This document shows positions 1 to 8,877 of a DNA stretch of 64,000 bases, in pieces. A program made the translations under genes and the position numbers. The notes beneath the pieces are model-generated. The model saw only the letters and a list, made by a program, of their open reading frames with translations. It was not told the DNA's origin and ran no database searches. Location of the stretch: assembly GCA_002315435.1 (NCBI GenBank), contig DCFW01000003.1:62001-126000 (forward strand), in the 5' to 3' direction. The DNA comes from Bacteroidales bacterium UBA1794. Its GTDB lineage: Bacteria; Bacteroidota; Bacteroidia; Bacteroidales; Bacteroidaceae. Every line of letters starts with the position of its first letter. The stretch's first letter is position 1.

Positions 1-59
1 TTGCTATAAACAAATAGGTATCATCGTCGTGAACATCCGGCAATCTATCGAAAAGTTGT

Positions 60-1040
60 TTATCTTTTAATGATAATCCATATAATAATAGGTGCCCCGA
101 ATAAAGCGGTAACGGAGTTTATTGGGAGTGTAGATTGTGTGCCGGGCAACTGTGATATTACGTCGCAAAGGAGCATAACAGTGGCTCCGCATAAGATTGA
201 CATTGGAATGACCACTTTGTGGTTATTTGTACAAAACAACAGACGGGTAAGGTGCGGAATGGTTATTCCTATAAATGCAATAGGACCTGTGAATGCAGTG
301 CTTGTGCCGGTGAGTATAGCCGTGATTATAATAATATAAAAGCGAGTGTACTTGATGTTTGTGCCTAATCCCAATGCGTACCTTTCTCCTAACAGCAGTG
401 TATCCAATTGCTTTTGAATGAAAAAAGCAAAAAGCAATCCGATACCTATAAGCATGGCCATGATTGTTATTGAATTCCATCCGACGGCTGATAAACTTCC
501 AAAGGTCCAGGTAATGAATATTTTCAGGATATTAGGGTTCGCTACATTTTGTAAGATACTCACAATTGCACTGGTGAAATAACCGAACATGATTCCGATA
601 ATCAGCAGTGTTGTTGAATGTGTGACATGAAGCGATGCCAAGATAATTAATAGCATGATGATCGTTGCCCCAATGATGGCGGCTATAATTAATCCCCAAC
701 TGCTTAAAGCAAAAGCCGGTAAGAAACCTGCACCTAATGTGAGCACAGCCACACCCAAGCTTGCTCCGGATGTGACGCCTAGGACATCCGGTCCGGCTAA
801 TGGATTACGGAAGAGTGTTTGTATTAATACGCCGCTTACAGATAATGCAGCTCCGGTTAGAATTGCTGTAATAGCTTTGGGTAGACGGAAATTAATGATG
901 ATCTCATGAGTTATTTCGTCTCCTTTTCCAAGAAATGTATGAATGATATCTTGTATACTCAATGGCACACTTCCAAATGCGATGTCAAGCAAGAAGCCAC
1001 AGATGAGTAGTGCTATGAGTAAACAGATCTTTTTCTTCAT
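60..1040 (-). CDS. FecCD/BtuC-type ABC transporter permease
   Basis: This is an inner-membrane permease of the FecCD/BtuC family, which moves iron-siderophore, heme or cobalamin compounds from a periplasmic binding protein into the cytoplasm. The 326 residues are almost entirely hydrophobic helices, and the length is normal for the family. Typical segments are visible: LPKAITAILTGAALSVSG with FRNPLAGPDVLG (about residues 52-90), and GPIAFIGITIPHLTR (about 252-266), the usual ATPase-contact region. It starts 10 bp after the binding-protein gene, so the two form one transcription unit. The ATPase gene expected next is not recognisable in the 59 bases before the window edge. The substrate cannot be read from the sequence. 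Confidence 0.9.
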   Translation of the reverse strand: MKKKICLLIALLICGFLLDIAFGSVPLSIQDIIHTFLGKGDEITHEIIINFRLPKAITAILTGAALSVSGVLIQTLFRNPLAGPDVLGVTSGASLGVAVLTLGAGFLPAFALSSWGLIIAAIIGATIIMLLIILASLHVTHSTTLLIIGIMFGYFTSAIVSILQNVANPNILKIFITWTFGSLSAVGWNSITIMAMLIGIGLLFAFFIQKQLDTLLLGERYALGLGTNIKYTRFYIIIITAILTGTSTAFTGPIAFIGITIPHLTRLLFCTNNHKVVIPMSILCGATVMLLCDVISQLPGTQSTLPINSVTALFGAPIIIWIIIKR

Positions 1041-1050
1041 GGAGTGTTGC

Positions 1051-2190
1051 TTATTGCAGTTTCTTTAAATAAGTAGGCTTGTAACCCGGCAATAAGTTGG
1101 GATGAAAGGTTTTTATCAAATCTTTTAATACAATGTCGGGGCGTGACACAGCACTTTCCCAATAGTCATTCCCTCCGGAACTATTCATACGATTGTTCCA
1201 ATTGTATACTTGCTTACTTTTAAATGCATTGAATAATGTATATTGTGAATTCTTGGATTGTAAGTCTTTCAACGTATTCTCTTCAGTAGATATCCATATT
1301 TGTGCAGTACTAAATTTCACCAAGGCATCTTCTATCGATGAGTTGATGCTGCCTGTCGTTGTATCATTCTCATAAAAATATTTCCCTTTGGCATCTTTAA
1401 TCAATTGTGCATTGAAGCTATGTCCACCGGGCATAGACCAGCTGCCTCGGAAATCTTCACCAACCATCACTGTAGGTTGATCTTTGACATCAGCCACTAA
1501 GCTTTTGGCATTCTGATAGTTGTTCTTTACTTGATCAAAGAGTTTATTTGCTACCGATTGCTTGTCAACGAAAGCCGCTATAAACTTTATCCATTCAGCA
1601 CGTCCTAAAGGCGAATCTTCCATCCATTCAAAATTAAAGAGAATGGCAATGCCTGTTTGTTTAAATCTTTTTACATTGGCATCTTCCGAGTTGTATGTCG
1701 TAGTCATCACAGCTTCCGGTTTTAATGAAAGGGTTTGCTCTATATTGAGGTTAAATGCATCTCCTAAATCTTTAATCTTTCCCGTTTTGACGTCGTTCAA
1801 GATATATGGCGAATAGATAAATTTGGAACTGCATGTACCTTTGATTATATTTAAGCTATTGAGTTCGGATAATGGCTCAAAGTAAGTAGCAGAGTTGGCT
1901 ACCAATTTCTTTATAGGTATCAATACTCTTGTGCCGTCTTGAGGAACTTTTTGTAAACTATCTTTTACAAGATAGTATTTTGCATAAATCTCTCCTTTTT
2001 TCCATGGACTATATACTGTGACAATAGTGTAATCTTTTGCATTTGTGATTGAAAAGCCTTTGGCATATGCATTTTTTATTGTTTGGGCCTTTTCAATAAC
2101 ATTTTTCTTTTGTGACTTCAGGCTACAAGAAGTTGTTACCAGCATAATAGCACTGATAAAAAATATAAATCGAATAGTTTTATTCTTCAT
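1051..2190 (-). CDS. ABC transporter substrate-binding lipoprotein (FecB/BtuF-like)
   Basis: This is the binding protein partner of the downstream permease. From the chosen start it has a lipoprotein signal: charged MKNKTIRF, a hydrophobic core, and lipobox TTSC, so it should be lipid-anchored facing the periplasm. The mature part has the periplasmic-binding-protein-2 layout of this family, including IYSPYILNDVKTGKIKDLGD, then LSLKPEAVMTTTYN in the middle. An open frame extends 8 codons further upstream into the end of miaA, but the ATG at 2190 gives a normal signal peptide and falls 2 bp after the miaA stop, so I prefer it (379 aa). Ligand unknown: iron-siderophore, heme or corrinoid are all possible. 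Confidence 0.88.
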   Translation of the reverse strand: MKNKTIRFIFFISAIMLVTTSCSLKSQKKNVIEKAQTIKNAYAKGFSITNAKDYTIVTVYSPWKKGEIYAKYYLVKDSLQKVPQDGTRVLIPIKKLVANSATYFEPLSELNSLNIIKGTCSSKFIYSPYILNDVKTGKIKDLGDAFNLNIEQTLSLKPEAVMTTTYNSEDANVKRFKQTGIAILFNFEWMEDSPLGRAEWIKFIAAFVDKQSVANKLFDQVKNNYQNAKSLVADVKDQPTVMVGEDFRGSWSMPGGHSFNAQLIKDAKGKYFYENDTTTGSINSSIEDALVKFSTAQIWISTEENTLKDLQSKNSQYTLFNAFKSKQVYNWNNRMNSSGGNDYWESAVSRPDIVLKDLIKTFHPNLLPGYKPTYLKKLQ

Positions 2191-2192
2191 TG

Positions 2193-3101
2193 TTATAAAT
2201 CTTTTGTATGACATGTTATTAACTGCATTACAGCCTCTTCTTCATCCGGATGAAACCAATGAATTTCAGCGTCACGTTTAAACCATGTCATTTGTTTCTT
2301 TGCATAAACGCGAGTATTCTTTTTGATTCTTTCTGTGGCCATTTCAAGGCTCCATTCTCCATTTAAAACATTGAACAGTTCTTTATAACCAACGGTATTT
2401 AAAGAATTAAGTTCACGAAGCGGGTATACCTTTTTTACTTCATCCATAAGACCTTGCGACATCATCTGGTCAACTCTTTCATTGATGCGCTCAAACAATT
2501 CAGGACGTGGGCGTGACAATCCTATTTTAAGAATATCAAAAGGTCGGGCTTTAAGAGTTCGGGTGCGTAAGGATGTATAGGTTTTTCCCGTTTGTCGAAT
2601 GATTTCCAATGCATGTATAATTCGTTTCTGATTTTGTTGATCTACAATGTTATAATATTCAGGATCCAAGTCCTTTAATTCATTTTGTAGAGCGTTCAGT
2701 CCATCCTTTTGATAATGTTCTAATACTTGTTGACGAGTTTCATCTGTTATTGTTGGAATGTCATCAATGCCTTTACATACAGCATCTATGTACATCATGC
2801 TGCCACCGGTGATCAGTGCAATATTTTTTTCCTTAAAGAGTGTATTAAGCAACGTTAGCACATCTTGCTCATATTGAGCTGCGCTATAGTAATCTGTGAG
2901 TTTAAGGGTTCCTATAAAGTAATGTTTTACTCTTTCTAATTGGCTGGGAGTGGGGGCTGCTGTGCCAATTGGTATATCGGCATACAGCTGTCGGGAATCA
3001 GATGATATGATCGGAATCTCTAAATTTTCCGCAATGCGTATACTTAGATCTGTTTTCCCGACACCTGTAGGGCCAATTAAAACAATGAGTAAAGGTTTCA
3101 T
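2193..3101 (-). CDS. miaA: tRNA dimethylallyltransferase
   Basis: MiaA transfers a dimethylallyl group from DMAPP to N6 of adenosine 37 in tRNAs that read UNN codons. The start shows the P-loop GPTGVGKTDLS (residues 10-20), followed by SSDSRQLYADIPIGTA, the family's substrate-binding segment, and later KRIIHALEI and GLMDEV. At 302 residues it is full length. A TTG lies directly upstream at 3104, abutting the previous stop; I use the ATG at 3101. It is in a tight operon between a pRiA4b ORF-3-like gene and the ABC importer. Its isoprenoid substrate links it loosely to ispH and the polyprenyl synthase elsewhere in the window. Confidence 0.95.
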   Translation of the reverse strand: MKPLLIVLIGPTGVGKTDLSIRIAENLEIPIISSDSRQLYADIPIGTAAPTPSQLERVKHYFIGTLKLTDYYSAAQYEQDVLTLLNTLFKEKNIALITGGSMMYIDAVCKGIDDIPTITDETRQQVLEHYQKDGLNALQNELKDLDPEYYNIVDQQNQKRIIHALEIIRQTGKTYTSLRTRTLKARPFDILKIGLSRPRPELFERINERVDQMMSQGLMDEVKKVYPLRELNSLNTVGYKELFNVLNGEWSLEMATERIKKNTRVYAKKQMTWFKRDAEIHWFHPDEEEAVMQLITCHTKDL

Positions 3102-3104
3102 CAA

Positions 3105-3647
3105 TTAAGTCTTCTCATTAGCATCTTCAACCTCAAAGCTATCAAGATCAAAGTCTTCATCATTGAAAGACTCATCTCCATAGAAGTTTTCCCCTAAATC
3201 ATCTCCAATGGAAGTTGTCTTAGGAGCCATCTCATCTAAGTCCATTGTTTGTTTAGGAGCTTCTCCTTCTGATTTAGTGCATTGAGCCGTTTTTAAATCT
3301 TTACCTATAATGATTTCTGATAATTCAATAAAGAGTGAGCGTTCTGTCATATAATCAAAAACATAGCGAAGCTTTTGCTTCTCATCTTCAAGTATTTCAC
3401 TCAGAATAGTGTCACGCATCAGGTAGACATCTTCTTCTGAAGAACTTCCCATGTCTTCGAGAGTTACTTCTTTCTCTTTTTCCCAATCATCATCACATAT
3501 GATAAACGATGCCATTTCTTTCGTTGAGTAACCAACGTTTTTGGCAAGGGCCAGATGCAGATCATAAAATGTGGCATCGGAATCAATTTGTATTTCGCGC
3601 ATGAATCCGTCTACTTCATCACTCACAATTGTAAATCTGTAAACCAT
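3105..3647 (-). CDS. pRiA4b ORF-3-like (IS1096 TnpR-like) protein
   Basis: A 180-residue soluble protein of unknown function. The N-terminal half, with YRFTIVSDEVDGFMREIQI, then FYDLHLALAKNVGY, then FIICDDDWEKEKE, resembles the plasmid pRiA4b ORF-3 family, which some databases name IS1096 passenger TnpR-like. The C-terminal 50 residues are strongly acidic and of low complexity. No transposase or terminal repeat is nearby, so the mobile-element name is probably only historical. It begins 21 bp after lpxA and its stop is immediately followed by the miaA start region, so it is translated within the lipid A operon. Its role there is unknown. Family call is from visual recognition, moderate certainty. 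Confidence 0.72.
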   Translation of the reverse strand: MVYRFTIVSDEVDGFMREIQIDSDATFYDLHLALAKNVGYSTKEMASFIICDDDWEKEKEVTLEDMGSSSEEDVYLMRDTILSEILEDEKQKLRYVFDYMTERSLFIELSEIIIGKDLKTAQCTKSEGEAPKQTMDLDEMAPKTTSIGDDLGENFYGDESFNDEDFDLDSFEVEDANEKT

Positions 3648-3668
3648 AGTGTCTAATATTTATTTAAC

Positions 3669-4436
3669 TTATTTAATAATACCTCTTTTTGATCCTGATA
3701 TGAAATTGATGATGTATTCGATCTCAGGAGTCTTTGGTATTTCATTCTTTATTCTTTCAAGAGCATCACTTACATTTAACCCGCTTTGATAAATGAATCG
3801 ATAAGCATTGTGAATGTTTTCGATGGCTTCATTGCTGAAACCATGTCTTCGTAATCCCACAATATTAATTCCTGCATATTCAATGGGGTCACGTCCTGCA
3901 ATGATGTAAGGAGGTATATCTTTACTGAACCTGGACCCACCTTGGATCATGACAAATCCACCGATGTGACAAAATTGGTGAGTGAGTACTTCAGCACTGA
4001 TTATAGCGTTGTCGTCAACGATTGCTTCACCTCCGAATTTTGTGCTATTTCCTATAATACAGTTGTTCCCAATCATCACATCATGTGCCACATGCATGTT
4101 CTCCATCAACAAGTTATTGTTTCCTACGATCGTATGCCCTTTGGCTGCTGTACCCCGATTGATTGTTACATTCTCTCTAATGCGGTTGTTATCACCAATT
4201 TCAGCCGTAGAGTCTTCTCCACTGAATTTGAGGTCTTGAGGGATGGCACCAATTACGGCTCCAGGAAAGATTTCATTACCATTCCCAAGGCGTGATCCGC
4301 TAAGGATTGTGGTATTGGGCATAATTTTATTATTATCGCCTATTACTACATTTTTATCAATGTATACAAAGGGAGCAATTTCATTGTTTTCTCCAATGAT
4401 AGCTTCCGGATCAATATATGCTAAAGGACTTATCAT
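3669..4436 (-). CDS. lpxA: acyl-ACP--UDP-N-acetylglucosamine O-acyltransferase
   Basis: LpxA carries out the first step of lipid A synthesis, moving a 3-hydroxyacyl chain from ACP to the 3-OH of UDP-GlcNAc in the cytoplasm. The N-terminal two thirds are hexapeptide repeats of a left-handed beta-helix (IGENNEI, IGDNNKI, IGDNNRI). The segment NMHVAHDVMIGNN holds the expected catalytic histidine (HVAHD, about residue 115-120). The C-terminal helical part, including GLRRHGFSNEAI, is typical of LpxA and separates it from LpxD. At 255 aa it is normal length. It begins 9 bp after the lpxC/fabZ stop. Confidence 0.96.
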   Translation of the reverse strand: MISPLAYIDPEAIIGENNEIAPFVYIDKNVVIGDNNKIMPNTTILSGSRLGNGNEIFPGAVIGAIPQDLKFSGEDSTAEIGDNNRIRENVTINRGTAAKGHTIVGNNNLLMENMHVAHDVMIGNNCIIGNSTKFGGEAIVDDNAIISAEVLTHQFCHIGGFVMIQGGSRFSKDIPPYIIAGRDPIEYAGINIVGLRRHGFSNEAIENIHNAYRFIYQSGLNVSDALERIKNEIPKTPEIEYIINFISGSKRGIIK

Positions 4437-4445
4437 TTATCTGTT

Positions 4446-5831
4446 TTATTTGTTTTTAGTGATCTGCGCCATGAATTCGGCTTCACAGACTATTCTTTCT
4501 CCAACGAATACGTATCCTTTCATGGTAGATATTCCACGACGGATAGGAGCCAATAATTCCAAACGGAATAATAAAGTATCGCCGGGAACCACTTTCTGGC
4601 GGAATTTCACGTTGTCTATTTTCATAAAGTATGTTGAGTATCTTTCCGGTTCTTCAACAGAATTCAATACAAGCAGTCCTCCAGTTTGAGCCATAGCCTC
4701 TACTAGTAGTACTCCGGGCATTATTGGTTCTTTTGGGAAATGTCCTGCGAAGAAAGGTTCGTTTCCTGATACATTCTTCAGTCCAATGATGTGTTTAGGG
4801 CCTATCTCAATTATTTTGTCGACCAACAGCATTGGATAGCGATGTGGAAGTAATTGACGAATGCGATTAACATCCATAACAGGAGGTTGATTACAATCAT
4901 ATATTGGAGCTTGTACTTCATGCAAGCGCATTTCTTTACGCACAGCACGAGCAAATTTGTTATTAATAGTGTGTCCGGGACGGTTTGCGATAATTCTTCC
5001 TTTTATCGGTTTCCCAATAAGAGCCATGTCTCCGATAATGTCTAATAATTTATGACGAGCCGGTTCGTTGCTCCATACCAATGGTTTGTGGTTAAGATAT
5101 CCCAATTCTGTGGCATCATGATGATCTACTTTCATGATATCTGCTAATTGATCGAGTTTGGCTTGTTTCATTGGACGCTCATAGATGACAATTGCATTGT
5201 CCAAGTCTCCACCTTTGATCAGATTTGCATTTAATAAAGGTTCTATTTCGCGAACGAATACAAATGTACGTGCTCCAGCTACCTCTTTAGGGAAGTCACC
5301 CATGTTATCTAGTGAAGCATATTGATTAGGGATGATTGAAGAGTCATACGAAATATGCACATCAATACTAAATTGATCATCAGGTAATACAATGATGCTT
5401 GATCCTGTATTCTCATCTGTAAATTCAATCTTTTTACGGATTATGTAAAAATCTTTTATAGCTGTTTGTTCTACAGTTCCTATGCGTTCAATCTCTTCCA
5501 TATATTGACTGGAACTACCATCCAAAATAGGGAATTCAGGTCCACTGACTTGAATCAAGCAATTATCTATACCTGTTGCATATAGTGCAGCTAATCCATG
5601 TTCAACTGTACTAACTTTTATATTGTCTTTTCCTAGAACTGTACCACGTGTTGTTTCAATTACATGATCGGCTACAGCATCAATGATCGGCTGTCCTTCT
5701 AGATCTATGCGTTGAATCTTATATCCATGATTTTCAGGTGCCGGATTGAAAGTAACGGTAAGATCCAGTCCTGTATGGAGTCCTTTTCCTCTTAACGAAA
5801 AGGATTCTTTCAATGTTCTTTGTTTCAACAT
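4446..5831 (-). CDS. lpxC/fabZ: bifunctional UDP-3-O-acyl-GlcNAc deacetylase / 3-hydroxyacyl-ACP dehydratase
   Basis: Two enzymes are fused, as is usual in Bacteroidetes. Residues 1 to about 300 are LpxC, the zinc deacetylase that commits lipid A synthesis. Expected zinc ligands are visible in VEHGLAALYATGIDNCLI and in RHKLLDIIGDMALIG, and the catalytic-histidine segment is NRPGHTINNKFA. Residues about 315-461 are FabZ, which dehydrates 3-hydroxyacyl-ACP; FFAGHFPKEPIMPGVLLVEA carries its catalytic His and Glu. The pairing puts in one chain two enzymes whose pathways compete for or follow from the same hydroxyacyl pool. Two bases separate its start from the lpxD stop. Confidence 0.96.
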   Translation of the reverse strand: MLKQRTLKESFSLRGKGLHTGLDLTVTFNPAPENHGYKIQRIDLEGQPIIDAVADHVIETTRGTVLGKDNIKVSTVEHGLAALYATGIDNCLIQVSGPEFPILDGSSSQYMEEIERIGTVEQTAIKDFYIIRKKIEFTDENTGSSIIVLPDDQFSIDVHISYDSSIIPNQYASLDNMGDFPKEVAGARTFVFVREIEPLLNANLIKGGDLDNAIVIYERPMKQAKLDQLADIMKVDHHDATELGYLNHKPLVWSNEPARHKLLDIIGDMALIGKPIKGRIIANRPGHTINNKFARAVRKEMRLHEVQAPIYDCNQPPVMDVNRIRQLLPHRYPMLLVDKIIEIGPKHIIGLKNVSGNEPFFAGHFPKEPIMPGVLLVEAMAQTGGLLVLNSVEEPERYSTYFMKIDNVKFRQKVVPGDTLLFRLELLAPIRRGISTMKGYVFVGERIVCEAEFMAQITKNK

Positions 5832-5832
5832 T

Positions 5833-6879
5833 TTATTTATTATTTATTTGTTCCTTTAATACTTCAATTTCTTTTTTCAAAGAATTTACGGTATTGTATA
5901 TTTCAGGGAGATGTTTGTAGACAACAGATGATTTCGCAAATGTTTTGGGATCAACGGCGGGGGATCCTATTAATGTTTTCCCCTCTTTCACATTGCCGGG
6001 TATTCCTGATTGTGCTCCAATATTTACATGGTTTCCAATTTTAAGATGTCCTGAAATGCCCGCTTGTCCTCCAATCATGCACCATTCTCCAACTTCTGTG
6101 GAACCTGCTATAGCTCCTTGCGCTGCCATTACGGTGTGAGAACCTATTTTATCATTGTGAGCTATTTGTATTAAGTTATCCAATTTTACTCCTTTATGTA
6201 CGATAGTTTCTCCCATAGTAGCGCGGTCAACGCAGGTGTTTGCTCCTATTTCAACATTGTCTTCAATGACCACTTTGCCGATTTGTGGAATCTTTTTGTA
6301 TCCTTCAGGTGAAGGGGCGAAACCAAATCCGTCAGCACCGATGACGCAGCCGGAATGAAGAATGCAATCATTGCCTATTTCACAATGATGGTACACAGTG
6401 ACATTTGCATTTAGAGTTGTTCTTTTTCCAACTTTAGCCTTTACGCCCACTACAGCATTGCTATAGATTTGGGCTCCGTCACCAATTTCTGCTTCAGCTC
6501 CAATGCAAACGAATGGTTCAATGTATATATCCTTGCCTAATTGGGCGCTAGGATCCACAAATGCCAAAGGAGAAATACCTTTCTTAGGCGGATTGGCCAT
6601 AGCGTTATACATTTCCAATAATTGGGCTAAAGCTTCATATGCATTCGTGACTTTTATTAATGTTGTATTTACTTTCTCTTCAGGTGCAAAACTTTTGTCA
6701 ATAAGAACAACACTAGCCTTGGTTGTGTAGAGATAGTGATTATATTTAGGATTAGATAGGAATGAGATACTTCCTTCAGTTCCTTCTTCTATTTTTGAGA
6801 AGGTATGAATAGTTGCATTTTCATTTCCTACTATTTCGCCGTCAATGAGTTCGGCTATTTGTTTCGCTGTAATTTCCAT
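5833..6879 (-). CDS. lpxD: UDP-3-O-acylglucosamine N-acyltransferase
   Basis: LpxD adds the second hydroxyacyl chain, at the amino group, to UDP-3-O-acylglucosamine. The first 100 residues form the LpxD-specific N-terminal uridine-binding domain (ISFLSNPKYNHYLYTT is typical). The rest is a hexapeptide-repeat beta-helix with the catalytic His in LIQIAHNDKIG (about residue 245), ending in a short coiled C-terminal helix. At 348 aa it is full length. It is the first gene of the lpxD-lpxC/fabZ-lpxA-pRiA4b-miaA-ABC run, and a promoter-like sequence sits 25-55 bp upstream of it. Confidence 0.96.
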   Translation of the reverse strand: MEITAKQIAELIDGEIVGNENATIHTFSKIEEGTEGSISFLSNPKYNHYLYTTKASVVLIDKSFAPEEKVNTTLIKVTNAYEALAQLLEMYNAMANPPKKGISPLAFVDPSAQLGKDIYIEPFVCIGAEAEIGDGAQIYSNAVVGVKAKVGKRTTLNANVTVYHHCEIGNDCILHSGCVIGADGFGFAPSPEGYKKIPQIGKVVIEDNVEIGANTCVDRATMGETIVHKGVKLDNLIQIAHNDKIGSHTVMAAQGAIAGSTEVGEWCMIGGQAGISGHLKIGNHVNIGAQSGIPGNVKEGKTLIGSPAVDPKTFAKSSVVYKHLPEIYNTVNSLKKEIEVLKEQINNK

Positions 6880-6903
6880 GTTTACTAATTATTACTAAGG
6901 ATA

Positions 6904-6934
6904 CAAAGTTCGTATTTTTTTTGTGAAAAACAAA
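6904..6934 (-). promoter_or_regulatory. Bacteroides-type promoter for lpxD operon
   Basis: On the minus strand a TTTG element is followed after exactly 19 bases by GAACTTTG. This matches the Bacteroides consensus TTTG-N19-21-TAnnTTTG except for GA in place of TA. It lies 25-55 bp before the lpxD ATG, in the 60-bp gap after pyrF, and no terminator hairpin is visible in that gap, so read-through from pyrF is also possible. Confidence 0.5.
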
Positions 6935-6939
6935 CAACT

Positions 6940-7767
6940 TTATTCCATTATATTCTTTAACTCTTTCTCCATCGCTTTTTGTAGTTTTTCAGCCGCATTT
7001 CGTGCACTTAGTGCAAAGTTTTCTGAATTGTCTGCGTATATAATTCCTCGCGAAGAATTGACAATTAATCCGCATTGTCTATTCATTCCATACTTACAAA
7101 CTTCTTCAAGTGATCCACCTTGTGCTCCAATACCGGGTACAAGCAGAAAATGATTCGGAATTATTTTACGAATATCTTCAAACATCCTTCCTTGGGTAGC
7201 TCCAACCACATACATCATTTGTTGGTCATCAGCCCATTCTTGTGACTTCTGTAGCACTTTCTCAAAAAGATGCTGACCTTCCTCATTTGTAAAGAATTGA
7301 AAATCCTTAGACCCTTTATTGCTTGTTAAAGCTAGCAATATGACCCATTTTTCTGGGTAATTTAAGAATGGAGTAATACTATCTTCTCCCATATATGGGG
7401 CCACAGTCAGTGCGTCAACATTCATCTCTTCAAAAAAAGATTTGGCATACATTGCGGATGTATTACCAATGTCACCGCGTTTTGCATCTGCAATAATAAA
7501 AATATCGGGATAATGAGTTCTAATATATTTTATGGTTTTTTCAAATGTTAACCACCCCTTTGCTCCTAAGCTTTCATAAAATGCTAAATTGGGTTTGTAT
7601 GCAATGCATAAGTCATGCGTTGCATCTATAATTTCTTTATTGAAAATAAATCCGGGATCATCTTCTTTTAAAAGATGTTCTGGTATCTTTTTTAAATCAG
7701 TATCAAGTCCAATACAAAGGAATGATTGTTTCTCTTTAATATGTTCAAATAAATGTTCCTTATTCAT
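6940..7767 (-). CDS. pyrF: orotidine 5'-phosphate decarboxylase (type 2)
   Basis: PyrF converts OMP to UMP, the last step of pyrimidine synthesis. The segment IFIADAKRGDIGNTSAMYA holds the catalytic Asp/Lys pair of the family, and FLCIGLDTDL near the N-terminus is typical of the longer, type 2 enzymes (about 270-280 aa). The open frame runs 24 codons further upstream through the end of prfA, with a sequence rich in Cys and Arg that is not family-like. I therefore take the ATG at 7767 (275 aa), 11 bp after the prfA stop. The prfA-pyrF pair appears to be one operon. Confidence 0.95.
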   Translation of the reverse strand: MNKEHLFEHIKEKQSFLCIGLDTDLKKIPEHLLKEDDPGFIFNKEIIDATHDLCIAYKPNLAFYESLGAKGWLTFEKTIKYIRTHYPDIFIIADAKRGDIGNTSAMYAKSFFEEMNVDALTVAPYMGEDSITPFLNYPEKWVILLALTSNKGSKDFQFFTNEEGQHLFEKVLQKSQEWADDQQMMYVVGATQGRMFEDIRKIIPNHFLLVPGIGAQGGSLEEVCKYGMNRQCGLIVNSSRGIIYADNSENFALSARNAAEKLQKAMEKELKNIME

Positions 7768-7778
7768 ATATTTAGTTA

Positions 7779-8867
7779 TTAGAGTTCGCTCTCTTTTAAT
7801 CTTTCTGCATTTTCGGCAACAATCAGATGATCTATGCAATCTTGTATGTCTCCATCCATAAATGCAGGCAAGTTATGCATGGTATAATTTATTCTATGGT
7901 CAGTTATTCTTCCTTGCGGAAAATGATAAGTACGAATTTTCGCAGAACGGTCTCCGTTTGATACCATTGTTTTGCGTTTTGCCGTAATACCATCTAGAAA
8001 TTTCTGATGTTCCATATTGTATATACGGCTACGTAGCTCGATCATTGCTTTTTCTTTGTTACGAAGCTGTGATCTTTCATCTTGGCATTGAACGGTGATT
8101 CCTGTGGGGATATGTACAAGTCTAATAGCAGAATAAGTCGTGTTCACTCCCTGTCCACCATGTCCATGTGCACAGAATATATCAGTTCGGATATCTTCAT
8201 CTTTAACATCGATGTCAAATACTCCAACTTCTGGGAGTACTGCGACTGTAGCAGCGGATGTGTGAATGCGTCCTTGCGTTTCTGTTACAGGGACACGTTG
8301 CACGCGATGTACTCCTCCTTCGTATTTAAGAGTTCCGTAGGCGTTTTCGCCTTTAACCGTAAATATAATTTCTTTATAACCGCCAGAGGTTCCTTCGGTA
8401 TATCGAGTTAAATCAATTTTCCATCCTTTTCTTTCACAGTATCGTGTATACATTCGAAACAGGTCTCCGGCAAATAATGCAGCTTCATCACCTCCTGTAC
8501 CACCACGTATTTCTATAATTGCATTTTTATCATCTTCAGGATCAGTCGGAGTCATTAGTAGTTTAATCTGTTCTTCGAGTTCAGGTAGTTTCTTTTGACC
8601 GGTCTCCAATTCCATCTTAGCCATTTCACGTAAATCAGAATCTTGTTCCGTATCTAAAATATGAAGTGCTTCAGACTTATCGGTGAGAATAGTTTCATAT
8701 TTTTTTCCAGCTTTAAGTATGGCTTCCAAGTCATGATATTCTTTTGTCAGTTTTACATAACGTTTCTGATCGCCAATAACATTGGGATCGGTTATGAGGG
8801 TAGAAATTTCTGCAAACTTATCTTTCAGCCCCTTTAATTTATCTAATAATGAACTTTTTGTATCCAC
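7779..8867 (-). CDS. prfA: peptide chain release factor 1
   Basis: RF1 reads UAA and UAG and triggers release of the finished peptide. Visible are the PVT anticodon-like motif in HRVQRVPVTETQG and the GGQ peptidyl-hydrolysis motif, here in the context GHGGQGVN rather than the more common GAGGQHVN. The start matters. The frame stays open to 8921, but that stretch encodes the purM terminator hairpin, so it is unlikely to be translated. The first good start after the hairpin is GTG at 8867, giving MDTKSSLLDKLKG, which aligns with normal RF1 N-termini (362 aa). No strong Shine-Dalgarno is seen. Confidence 0.93.
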   Translation of the reverse strand: MDTKSSLLDKLKGLKDKFAEISTLITDPNVIGDQKRYVKLTKEYHDLEAILKAGKKYETILTDKSEALHILDTEQDSDLREMAKMELETGQKKLPELEEQIKLLMTPTDPEDDKNAIIEIRGGTGGDEAALFAGDLFRMYTRYCERKGWKIDLTRYTEGTSGGYKEIIFTVKGENAYGTLKYEGGVHRVQRVPVTETQGRIHTSAATVAVLPEVGVFDIDVKDEDIRTDIFCAHGHGGQGVNTTYSAIRLVHIPTGITVQCQDERSQLRNKEKAMIELRSRIYNMEHQKFLDGITAKRKTMVSNGDRSAKIRTYHFPQGRITDHRINYTMHNLPAFMDGDIQDCIDHLIVAENAERLKESEL

Positions 8868-8877
8868 GTATATGCAT

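Noticed and set aside
1..59. Open minus-strand frame running off the left edge, possibly the ABC ATPase gene
   Set aside because: The open frame has no ATG and shows no ABC-ATPase N-terminal pattern; the two ATG frames stop within a few codons. Too little sequence to call.
3105..3647. Insertion sequence suggested by the IS1096-passenger name
   Set aside because: No transposase, terminal inverted repeats or target duplication around the gene.
4243..4689. 148-codon plus-strand frame opposite lpxA and lpxC/fabZ
   Set aside because: It lies antisense to two well-conserved genes and is explained as a shadow frame.
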